Positions 1 through 5,480 of a stretch of 5,577 nucleotides of DNA are shown piece after piece. The notes beneath the pieces are model-generated. The model did no database searches. It was not told the origin of the DNA and saw only the letters and a program-made list of their open reading frames with translations. How positions within the stretch are numbered: position 1 is the stretch's first letter; each line of letters starts with the position of its first letter. The translations under genes were made by a program, and so were the position numbers. Source of the DNA: Nitrososphaerota archaeon (lineage in GTDB: Archaea > Thermoproteota > Bathyarchaeia > Bathyarchaeales > Bathycorpusculaceae); NCBI GenBank assembly GCA_031282985.1, contig JAITCR010000050.1, positions 1-5,577 on the forward strand. Reading direction: 5' to 3'.

Positions 1-1
1 G

Positions 2-142
2 GATGAGTTTGTTTGTTGGTATGATGATGGGCTACAGGGGGCTTTGAATCTGGATATTGCTGTGTCTCCTAATATGGCGTTTGTTTGTCTTTTGTGGCCT
101 GAAGTGTGGATGGGTCTAGCTGCTAGACAGTTTAGATGGTGA
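2..142 (+). CDS. C-terminal end of an integrase-core (IS481/IS3-like) transposase, partial
   Basis: An open frame enters from the left edge and ends at TGA 140-142, giving 46 residues that begin DEFVCWYDDGLQGALNLD and end with ARQFRW. The pattern F-x-x-WYN-like, then x-H/Q-GAL-x-L, then SPNxAF, then RPE/WPE-VxxGL resembles the tail of rve-type integrase transposases, which in archaea often read 'WYN..RxHGALxLE...SPNEAF..KLRPE'. The family call is by memory of that pattern; the catalytic D,D,E residues lie outside the window. Whether the upstream part is intact cannot be judged. The fragment has no internal stop, and its G/T-rich coding strand matches the other genes here. Its stop lies 63 bases from the uvrC stop, so the two genes are convergent. 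Confidence 0.55.
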   Translation, partial: DEFVCWYDDGLQGALNLDIAVSPNMAFVCLLWPEVWMGLAARQFRW

Positions 143-155
143 GTAGTGGCTATAA

Positions 156-175
156 GTTAACTCAAGATGGGGGAG
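156..175. repeat. Possible right end (terminal repeat) of the integrase-type IS
   Basis: The stretch GTTAACTCAAGATGGGGGAG lies 14 bases after the stop of the partial integrase gene, where the right terminal repeat of such an element should be. Its reverse complement (CTCCCCCATCTTGAGTTAAC) partly resembles TGTCCCATTTTAGAC at 5466-5480, and the shared core is CCCATYTT. No target duplication can be tested, because the left end is outside the window. This is a positional and pattern inference only. Confidence 0.3.
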
Positions 176-204
176 AAATTATTTCGGGATAAGACAAACG
201 ATTT

Positions 205-1821
205 TTATTGTTGTGTGTTTTTTGTTTTAAATTCATTTCGGAGTTGTATTTCTCTGCGTTTACGGTTATAGTCTATGGAGAAGTCGTGTGTGGCATCGCG
301 TATTTGTCGTATAAGTAGCATCATATGGCTGTTTTTATCTAACTGTATGGGTTGTTGACTGTTGGGTTTGTGTATTTCTTCATTCTCTTTAGCTAAGCCA
401 ATCATTGGAATGTTTAGTTGTAAAGAATTTAATGCTGTTTGAGCCGCTTTTACCTGTCCAGATCCGCCGTCAATAATTATCAAGTTAGGCATTAAAGCAC
501 CTTCCTCTTTTAAACGTCTATATCGTCGGGTGACAACTTCATGTATGGAAGCAAAATCGTCTTGTCCCATAACTGTTTTAATTTTAAATTTGCGATAATT
601 CTTCTTATCAGGTTTTGCATCAGTAAAACGCACCATACCGGAAACCACATGCTCCTGCCCAAGATTAGAAATATCAAAACACTCAATCACACGTGGCAAC
701 ATAGGCAAGTTAAGAGCAGTTTGTATGTCAACTAAAATGTTGTTGCCTGTTAAGCTGGACTGTAAATTCTTTTCAGCTAATTGCACAAGATCCAATTTAT
801 TACCTCGCGTAGGAACCGTTAAAGTAACAGATGTCAAACGTTTTGCATACAAAAACGCTTCCAACGCCACTTTTTCGTCAGAGTCTTGCCAGCAGGGTTT
901 GTTAAGTAAAATTTCTCGCGGAATTTGATTAACCGCATAAAATGCTTTTAAAAACTCTTGCTCTACCATCGGCTGACAATCAAATGTAAACTCTTTTTTA
1001 CCCAGCAACACCCCTTTACATAATCCCATTTGTACAACACGTATTTTATCACCTTCTTGACAAAAAACCATTATATCCTGATCAAAACGTCGCTCATTAT
1101 CAACAATTTGTCGCTGAGTTAAAAGCCTAATTGATGCCATCTGATCTCGTAGCTCTAAAGCGCGTTCAAACTGTTGACTATTGGAGGCTTGGCTCATTTG
1201 TTGTTCTAAAACTTGCAGAGTTTTATCAAATTTTCCCTCTAAAAACTGTCGAGCATTTTTAATCTGCTCAGCATACTGCTCCTTAGTAATTTTCTCAACA
1301 CAGGGAGCTGTACAATTACCTATATGATAGTTTAAACAAGCGCGTTTATGCATTGTTTTACAAGTGCGTAATTTGAAAACTTTGGTTACAAGCCGCTGCA
1401 AATCTTGACGAGTATAACCTTCAGTATAGGGTCCAAACGTTTCCAGTTTAAATGAAACTTTGCGACAAGTCAAAATCCTAGGATAATCCTCACGAGTTAA
1501 AGCAATATATGCATAAGTTTTAGCATCTTTAAGGTTAATATTATATTTTGGAGTATGCTGCTTAATTAACTTGTTTTCCAACAACAACGCCTCCACCTCA
1601 TTGTTAACAATTATCCAATCTATACTTCTAATATGCAAAAGCAACCGACGAGTTTTAGGAGTCTGATCAATACTTGAAAAATAACTTTTAACGCGACTAC
1701 GCAGATTTTTAGCTTTACCCACATAAAGAATATCCCCTTGCACATCACGATACAAATACACACCAGGATCCGTAGGAATATCAACGCTCTTGAAATCAGC
1801 TACACTTGACAGTTCAATCAT
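205..1821 (-). CDS. uvrC: UvrC, excinuclease ABC subunit C (short form without helix-hairpin-helix)
   Basis: UvrC makes the 3' and 5' incisions around a DNA lesion after UvrA/UvrB loading, in the cytoplasm. Numbering from the ATG at 1821 (538 residues), the GIY-YIG nuclease is at about 17-95. GVY (Y22), YVG (Y33), K36, R43, Y47, catalytic E82 and N94 match the conserved set in bacterial UvrC. A four-cysteine cluster follows (C154, C162, C170, C174), as in Fe-S-binding UvrC. Then come the UVR motif that contacts UvrB (about 204-236) and the RNase H-like nuclease (about 375-520), with FDIS D383, IIDGG D451 and ATHDF H512 as the likely triad. The usual tandem helix-hairpin-helix is absent: the protein stops 26 residues after H512, against about 600 residues in typical UvrC. 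I chose the ATG because GGTGG lies 8 bases upstream and because the homologous part begins soon after it. A TTG at 1836 would add five residues. No uvrA or uvrB is in view. Confidence 0.93.
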   Translation of the reverse strand: MIELSSVADFKSVDIPTDPGVYLYRDVQGDILYVGKAKNLRSRVKSYFSSIDQTPKTRRLLLHIRSIDWIIVNNEVEALLLENKLIKQHTPKYNINLKDAKTYAYIALTREDYPRILTCRKVSFKLETFGPYTEGYTRQDLQRLVTKVFKLRTCKTMHKRACLNYHIGNCTAPCVEKITKEQYAEQIKNARQFLEGKFDKTLQVLEQQMSQASNSQQFERALELRDQMASIRLLTQRQIVDNERRFDQDIMVFCQEGDKIRVVQMGLCKGVLLGKKEFTFDCQPMVEQEFLKAFYAVNQIPREILLNKPCWQDSDEKVALEAFLYAKRLTSVTLTVPTRGNKLDLVQLAEKNLQSSLTGNNILVDIQTALNLPMLPRVIECFDISNLGQEHVVSGMVRFTDAKPDKKNYRKFKIKTVMGQDDFASIHEVVTRRYRRLKEEGALMPNLIIIDGGSGQVKAAQTALNSLQLNIPMIGLAKENEEIHKPNSQQPIQLDKNSHMMLLIRQIRDATHDFSIDYNRKRREIQLRNEFKTKNTQQ

Positions 1822-1865
1822 GCACTCTGCCACCAATAATTGACTAAAATGTACTCATTAAGCAT
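1818..1865 (-). CDS. 15-residue open frame overlapping the uvrC start (possible leader peptide)
   Basis: An ATG at 1865 opens MLNEYILVNYWWQSA and stops at the TGA that shares bases with the uvrC ATG (ATGA overlap), the arrangement typical of translational coupling. An AGAGG sits only 2 bases before this ATG, which is too close for a normal ribosome site, and an in-frame TAA lies nine codons upstream of the ATG. It could be a coupling leader, the tail of a lost upstream gene, or chance. No homology is recognised. Confidence 0.2.
   Translation of the reverse strand: MLNEYILVNYWWQSA
1830..1834 (-). promoter_or_regulatory. Shine-Dalgarno site for uvrC ATG
   Basis: GGTGG on the minus strand ends 8 bases before the ATG at 1821, which is good spacing for archaeal or bacterial initiation. 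It lies downstream of the alternative TTG (1836), so it supports the ATG. The region just upstream of the TTG has no purine-rich site. Confidence 0.5.
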
Positions 1866-1959
1866 TTCCTCTAAAAACAAACTACACGCTTACCATTACG
1901 CGATACATGAGAACAAAAGATCCATATTCACCTACGAAAGCCACCTAATGGATGCCTTA

Positions 1960-1979
1960 GAGCCTGTTTAATATCTCCG
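1960..1979 (+). repeat. Left terminal repeat of the IS5-family remnant, preceded by TTA
   Basis: GAGCCTGTTTAATATCTCCG starts directly after TTA (1957-1959) and runs through the last codons of the transposase remnant, whose stop is at 1968-1970. Read inward, it resembles the reverse complement of the right end at 3040 (GAACCTGCCTCAATATTT). GAG/GAA-CCTG ends are common in the IS5 family. TTA fits the 3-base TNA duplications known for some IS5 groups and recurs at 3041-3043. Confidence 0.5.
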
Positions 1980-2750
1980 TAACAGCAGCGAAATGAATGC
2001 TAATTTTGTGGCTTGTAAAGTGTTAGAGTTTTCATTCACAATTTTTCCACAACAAACGATAGTCTCCAAGCCAACCAAACGAACACTCAACAACCCAACG
2101 CTTAGGAAGAACCACAAACTTGTGTAACTCACTACGCGTAACAACCTCAACAGCCACCCCTATCAACCCCTTAACGCTATTGACAAAAACTTCTCCTGTA
2201 TAACTCCCATCCACCAAAACAGTTTGACCCTTCGACAGATGAGACACAACATAACCAATCATTGTCACTACACCCTCACAATCAGTTACATTAGCCATAC
2301 TGACAAACATTACATGCGGCAGACCAAACGTATCAACACCGATATACAATTTAACACCCAAAGTTTTTTCCCGTATCAAATCCCTTCTGCCTTAGCAGTA
2401 TCAGTGTTTTTAACACTCTTAGAATCCACAATAATCATAGTTGCTTGTTGGTCTTGGCCATTAAAGACACACTCACCTCAACTAATTCGCGCAAAACACG
2501 ATCAAGGATACTTTCTTTGTCTTCTTTTGCGGTTCTCCAAACGTTGTAGGGGTAGTAGCAGATTTGTCATTTGGGAAAATCATGGGCAGTGAACGCCAGC
2601 GGCAGTCTTCCCGTTTTCGGTAAAGTACAGCGCAAAAGATGTCATAGAGATCTATGTATGTGAATGGGTTGTTTTACGTGCCGATTCAAGTGTATGGCGT
2701 ATTACTTCAAATTGTCTGCGTGTTATATCACTGAGATAAGTTGTCCTCAT
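1968..2750 (-). pseudogene. Frameshifted IS5-family DDE transposase (IS427/IS1031-like)
   Basis: The remnant reads from ATG 2750 (MRTTYLSDITRRQFEVIRHTL, then an in-frame stop at 2652-2654) to a TAA at 1968-1970. Shifting frames recovers DLYDIFCAVLY, then CRWRSLP, then HDFPK, then WRTAKEDKESILDRVLREL, then IIVDSKSVKNTDTAKAEG with the first catalytic Asp near 2424-2426. The largest intact piece (2032-2379) reads KLYIGVDTFGLPHVMFVSMANVTD, LVDGSYTGE (second Asp) and LPKRWVVECSFGWLGDYRLLWKN (catalytic Glu). The last 22 residues, NENSNTLQATKLAFISLLLRRY, lie in another frame past a frameshift near 2028-2032. At least four frameshifts and stop codons make it non-functional. One lies in an A-run near 2377-2384, but the number and spread argue against programmed frameshifting. 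The Arg usually found after the catalytic Glu is Cys. Order and spacing match a complete gene of about 260 codons. Confidence 0.85.
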
Positions 2751-2771
2751 GTATTTCCTCTATACCTCTCA

Positions 2772-3040
2772 GAACCTGTCCTCAATAATAATTGCTGAAT
2801 AACGCAATTGTTTATGTTGTAATGGCTATATTCTTCAATAGTCACGGTTATTTTGTAATATTTTTTCTTCTTATATTGTTTATTTACAAAATATGTTTTG
2901 TTTGTCCTGTTTAACATTAATTGTGATGATACACATAATTTAGTGTCATTAACATTGCATAAAACACAATTAAAAATGAAATATAACGTTATTTTCTTGT
3001 TTCACCAAATAATTTTTTTTAAAAATATTGAGGCAGGTTC
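2772..3040. mobile_element. AT-rich MITE-like element with inverted ends
   Basis: The left end is GAACCTGTCCTCAATA (2772-2787). The reverse complement of the right end is GAACCTG-CCTCAATATT (ending 3040), so they match apart from a one-base gap. The 269 bases between carry no coding frame and are very rich in A and T. Inside are hairpin arms AATTGC/GCAATT (2790-2795, 2804-2809), TATTTTGTAA/TTACAAAATA (2849-2858, 2884-2893) and TTAATTGTG/CACAATTAA (2917-2925, 2965-2973). The last pair encloses an imperfect GATACAC/GTGTCA arm. The flanks are TCA on the left and TTA on the right, both of the TNA form but not identical. The ends resemble those of the adjacent IS5-type remnant, so it may be a non-autonomous derivative mobilised by that kind of transposase. 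Alternatively, 2772 is a subterminal repeat of one element running from 1960 to 3040. Confidence 0.6.
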
Positions 3041-3042
3041 TT

Positions 3043-3409
3043 AGTGTGATTGATGTGTCTGTTCATGTAGCCAAGAGTTTGTTGGTTTAATTGGTGAGCG
3101 AGGTGAGGATGTTAAGGCAGATAGTGCATATGTTGGTGATTGTAGGGATGAGATTTTAAGATTGTTCCCAAGGGTTAGGGTTCATGTTTGTGCTATGGCG
3201 TATTGTAATAAGCTGTTAAGTGCGGAGGAAAAGGTGGGTAATCGGTTTATTGTGTGTGCGTTGTAGGGGTTGAGCATGTTTTTGGGTATATGACAAGGTT
3301 TATGGTTGGTGTTTGTTTGCGTGTTCATGGTTTGGGTCGTGTGGGTTGGGATGTTGTTTGTGAGAATTTGGCGTACAATTTGTAGCGGTTCATGTTTCTT
3401 GTTGGTTAA
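3043..3409 (+). pseudogene. C-terminal half of a second IS5-family transposase, frameshifted
   Basis: Starting at the very edge of the MITE-like unit, the + strand reads SVIDVSVHVAKS. A shift at about 3078 then gives FVGLIGERGEDVKADSAYVGDCRDEIL...VRVHVCAMAYCNKLLSAEEKVGNRFI. A further shift near 3260-3272 gives EHVFGYMTRFMVGVCLRVHGLGRVGWDVVCENLAYNL, then an in-frame TAG (3383-3385), RFMFLVG and TAA 3407-3409. The landmarks TDASVHDSQ-like, ADSAY (second catalytic Asp at 3120-3122), GYRNxPLTEEQKxxNR-like, VEHVFG (catalytic Glu at 3272-3274) and NLAYN-RFxFL are those of IS5-group transposases, a different branch from the remnant at 1968-2750. The N-terminal half, including the first Asp, is missing. 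I could not find it convincingly on the left side at 1837-1959. Two or three frameshifts plus a stop make it dead. Confidence 0.8.
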
Positions 3410-3421
3410 TTGGTTTGAAGT
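3409..3421 (+). repeat. 13-base direct repeat, copy 1
   Basis: ATTGGTTTGAAGT occurs here, overlapping the last base of the second transposase stop codon, and again exactly at 3546-3558, 137 bases downstream. It might be a trace of an insertion or a duplication at the IS edge. The sequence is low in complexity, so chance is possible. Confidence 0.35.
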
Positions 3422-3545
3422 GTTGTCGATCTGGTGGGTTGGTGGTTGGCAGGGTTTGTTTTTGGTAAATTTTTGGTGTTTTGTTTTTCTAAAAATTAGG
3501 TAAAAATGAGAAATAATGCTTTATGCAGGGTTCATTTGTGTTTTT

Positions 3546-3558
3546 ATTGGTTTGAAGT
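3546..3558 (+). repeat. 13-base direct repeat, copy 2
   Basis: This is the second exact copy of ATTGGTTTGAAGT (first at 3409-3421). It lies just before the palindrome at 3563-3574. Confidence 0.35.
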
Positions 3559-3562
3559 CTAA

Positions 3563-3574
3563 AAAACATGTTTT
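3563..3574. repeat. Perfect 12-base palindrome AAAACATGTTTT
   Basis: AAAACATGTTTT is self-complementary. Part of it (CATGTTTTC) recurs at about 3679-3687. It lies roughly 150 bases upstream of the TATA box at 3723, which is too far to act as a simple archaeal operator for the glycosyltransferase. It could be a protein-binding site or chance in an A/T-rich region. Confidence 0.3.
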
Positions 3575-3592
3575 CGGAGGTTGCCTTTAATT

Positions 3593-3667
3593 ATGCACAC
3601 TTCTACACTTGCTATTGGAATCAAAAATAAACGAAAACAAAGTTTCAAGGGTATAACCTATCATTAA
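3593..3667 (+). CDS. Doubtful 24-residue micro-ORF
   Basis: An ATG with GGAGG 12 bases upstream (3576-3580) opens a frame beginning MHTSTLAIGIKNKRKQ and ending ITYH before TAA 3665-3667. The ribosome-site spacing is longer than ideal. The peptide is basic in its middle (KNKRKQ) and has no recognised relatives. Its G/T bias is weaker than in the neighbouring genes. Only the clean GGAGG makes it worth listing. Confidence 0.15.
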   Translation: MHTSTLAIGIKNKRKQSFKGITYH

Positions 3668-3722
3668 GAACGGAAATCATGTTTTCTAAATTGACCTATA
3701 GTTCAAGCCATTTTTCGATGTC

Positions 3723-3730
3723 TTTATATA
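3723..3730 (+). promoter_or_regulatory. Archaeal TATA box of the glycosyltransferase gene
   Basis: TTTATATA, extended by TAATAAATAA, is centred about 25 bases before the GTG at 3752. Archaeal transcription starts roughly 25 bases after the TATA centre, which puts the first transcribed base at or next to the start codon. This implies a leaderless mRNA and fits the absence of a Shine-Dalgarno sequence. No convincing BRE is visible upstream. Confidence 0.6.
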
Positions 3731-3751
3731 TAATAAATAAGTTTTGCAGTT

Positions 3752-5383
3752 GTGTCATTTGACTTGTTGAGGACGTTTAAGGATAAATTGCTCTACAATA
3801 GAGAATCGCGGTTACGGAGAATCCTTGACAAGTGGCATCTTTTCTTTTTTGGGTTTGCGTTAATTTATATGATTATACTTTTGTTTAACTTTACAAAGAC
3901 GCCTATTTTGTGGGATGAGACCAGTCATCTTAATAGTGGTACTCTTCTCTATTTTGGGCAGTATAATACGTTTATGGGTTATGCTTTTTATCCGCCTTTG
4001 TTTGATGTGCTTGTGTTTATTTCTTACAAAGTTTTTGGTATTGGTCTTTTTGCAGCTAGATTGCCTGCGGTGTGTTTTTCAGGTCTTGCGCTTTGGGCTG
4101 TTTTTGAGTTAGCTTATTATTTGTATAATGGTAAGGTGGCTTTGCTTTCAGCTGTTATTTTGGGTATTATGCCCGGGGTTTTTTGGCTTTCTGGATATGC
4201 AATGTTGGAAACTGTTTTGATGTTTTTTGTTACGGTGGCTTTGCTTTGTTTTTATCGCTGGATAGTGACTCGTCGGGATAGAATGTTGTTGTTTGTGGGT
4301 TTGGCGCTTGGTTTGGGTTTTTTGGCAAAATATCAGATGCTTGTTGTGGGTGTGGTTATGTTGTTGGGTATTGTGTTGTTTGCGCAAAAATCGCTAATGG
4401 CTGCTTTTAGGAGGTTTTCTTTAGCTATAGTTGCTGCGGTGTTGGTTGTGTTGCCGTGGATCTTGGTTGCTTATAATGTTTATAGAAATGAGATGCTTAG
4501 TCAATGGTTTTATGCTATGGCCGTTGGTAATCCGGAGCGTTCGGTTTATAGTACGCGTTTTCCTATACCTATTTTTTATTTTATAGAAGTTGTTTGGCCG
4601 TATAGTCATTTTCATCCGATTTCGGTTTTTGTTTACACTTTATGTTTAGCTGGTTTAGTGTTTATGTTTTTGCGGCATCGGTGTGCGGATAAGTTTGTTT
4701 TGCTTTGGTTTGTGGTTATTTTTGTGTTTTTTACGGTTATTTCTAATAGGGAGTGGAGGTATGTGGTGTCGTTGTTTCCTGCTTTGGCTATTTCTGCGGC
4801 TGTGGCTATTTTGGCGTTTGGGGGTGTTTTGCGTAGGGCGTGGAAAAAGTCGTTTTCGGTGAGTAAGAGATGTTTAGTAAAAGTTTTCTCTGTAATTGTA
4901 ACTGTTATGGTGGTGGGTGCTATGCTTTATAGTGTATATGATGCGTACACTTTTGTTTCAGGTCAGCAGGTGGTTATAGACATTAATGGTGCAGCTAATT
5001 ATGTGACTACTAATATTGAATTCGGCAGGTCTGTTATGGTTTTGTGTCCGGTTAATTTTTTTAATCATGATGTGGTGCAGTTTTATCTTTGGGCGCAAGG
5101 AGATCGTTTTACGGATGTTTTGCATTATCCTACGTTGCCTGCGGATGCTTATACGCCAGATTTTAATGTTTTAGAGCTTGTTGAGTTATGTAAAGAGAAT
5201 AATGTGCAGTATGTTTTGCTTTTTGAGTATGGTGATATGAATATGCCTTATTTTGGGACGGATTTGAATTGTCAGAAAGTCTATGAGCAGCTTTGTTATT
5301 CAGGTAGTTTTTTGCAGGTAACTGAAGAGCAAACATTTGGTGATAGCCCAAGACAAATATTTGTCATAACCTTCACTGGATAG
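3752..5383 (+). CDS. GT-C membrane glycosyltransferase, family 39 (PMT/ArnT-like)
   Basis: This 543-residue multi-spanning protein probably transfers a sugar from a polyprenyl-phosphate donor to protein or lipid on the outer face of the membrane. A basic cytoplasmic N-terminus (1-28) precedes the first membrane span (about 30-48). The first outer loop carries WDE (W54-D55-E56), which matches the acidic pair needed for catalysis in PMT/ArnT-type enzymes. Then come YPPLFDV (80-86), ARLPAV (102-107), YAMLETVLMF (149-158), FLAKYQML (190-197) and NREWRYVVSLFPALA (332-346), all typical of the PMT_2/ArnT group. I count roughly 12 or 13 spans up to residue 397. Residues 400-543 form a soluble, probably extracytoplasmic, tail. 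The start is GTG, chosen because it opens the frame exactly where a leaderless transcript should begin; the first internal ATG is residue 40, inside the first span. There are no frameshifts. It stands alone, so donor and acceptor are unknown. Confidence 0.85.
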   Translation: MSFDLLRTFKDKLLYNRESRLRRILDKWHLFFFGFALIYMIILLFNFTKTPILWDETSHLNSGTLLYFGQYNTFMGYAFYPPLFDVLVFISYKVFGIGLFAARLPAVCFSGLALWAVFELAYYLYNGKVALLSAVILGIMPGVFWLSGYAMLETVLMFFVTVALLCFYRWIVTRRDRMLLFVGLALGLGFLAKYQMLVVGVVMLLGIVLFAQKSLMAAFRRFSLAIVAAVLVVLPWILVAYNVYRNEMLSQWFYAMAVGNPERSVYSTRFPIPIFYFIEVVWPYSHFHPISVFVYTLCLAGLVFMFLRHRCADKFVLLWFVVIFVFFTVISNREWRYVVSLFPALAISAAVAILAFGGVLRRAWKKSFSVSKRCLVKVFSVIVTVMVVGAMLYSVYDAYTFVSGQQVVIDINGAANYVTTNIEFGRSVMVLCPVNFFNHDVVQFYLWAQGDRFTDVLHYPTLPADAYTPDFNVLELVELCKENNVQYVLLFEYGDMNMPYFGTDLNCQKVYEQLCYSGSFLQVTEEQTFGDSPRQIFVITFTG

Positions 5384-5384
5384 A

Positions 5385-5402
5385 CTAAAATTAATAATTT
5401 AG
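5385..5402 (+). terminator. Weak AT-only hairpin after the glycosyltransferase
   Basis: CTAAAATTAATAATTTAG begins 2 bases after the stop codon and folds with arms CTAAA(A)TT and AATTTAG. It contains almost no G or C and no U-run follows directly, so it is a poor intrinsic terminator. T-rich stretches further on (5513-5517, 5532-5536) could serve as archaeal U-tract terminators. Confidence 0.2.
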
Positions 5403-5465
5403 GCTTATAAACAGTATGCAAGTTTATCAGTATCATACGGTAATGTACACGACAAACACATGAAC

Positions 5466-5480
5466 TGTCCCATTTTAGAC
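5466..5480 (+). repeat. Possible left end of another integrase-type IS
   Basis: TGTCCCATTTTAGAC opens with TGT and CCCATTTT, like the ends of some IS481-type elements, and partly mirrors the possible IS end at 156-175. If real, an element starts here and runs past the right edge of the window. No coding frame is visible in the remaining 97 bases. Confidence 0.25.

Larger units (their letters stand above)
1960..3040 (-). mobile_element. Composite IS5-family remnant bounded by TTA repeats
   Basis: The unit begins at GAGCCTG (1960) and ends at CAGGTTC (3040), with TTA on both sides (1957-1959 and 3041-3043). It contains the broken transposase and the AT-rich unit. At about 1.08 kb it is longer than usual for a single-ORF IS5-type element. 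Removing the 269-base inner unit leaves about 812 bases, a normal size. This suggests a MITE landed at or near the IS right end. Three matching bases are weak proof of a target duplication on their own. Confidence 0.45.
3410..3722. other. Intergenic stretch without a recognised gene
   Basis: These bases lie between the second transposase remnant and the glycosyltransferase promoter. The first part (to about 3480) is strongly T/G-rich like the remnant before it and probably contains its 3' end, though no terminal repeat could be identified. The rest is A/T-rich. It holds the second copy of a 13-base repeat, a perfect palindrome and one doubtful micro-ORF, listed separately. No tRNA-like or riboswitch-like fold was seen. 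Confidence 0.5.

Noticed and set aside
2022..2032. Programmed frameshift joining the transposase body to its C-terminal 22 residues
   Set aside because: The change needed is +1 (or -2), no clear slippery heptamer sits at the junction, and at least three other frameshifts and a stop occur upstream, so decay is the simpler explanation.
2224..2592. 122-residue open frame on the + strand
   Set aside because: It lies antisense to the IS5-family transposase remnant, has no recognisable motif, and its composition is explained by the opposite strand.
2790..3020. CRISPR leader/array or structured non-coding RNA in the AT-rich region
   Set aside because: No regularly spaced direct repeats are present, and the paired arms are almost free of GC. 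The inverted terminal ends point to a MITE-like element.
3306..3503. 65-residue Trp/Val-rich open frame on the + strand
   Set aside because: It is the wrong frame of the second transposase remnant: the adjacent frame reads FMVGVCLRVHGLGR...ENLAYN, which matches IS5 transposases.
4148..4387. 79-residue His/Gln/Asn-rich open frame on the minus strand
   Set aside because: It is antisense to the T/G-rich membrane-protein gene. The complement of such codons always gives long His/Gln/Asn runs without stops.
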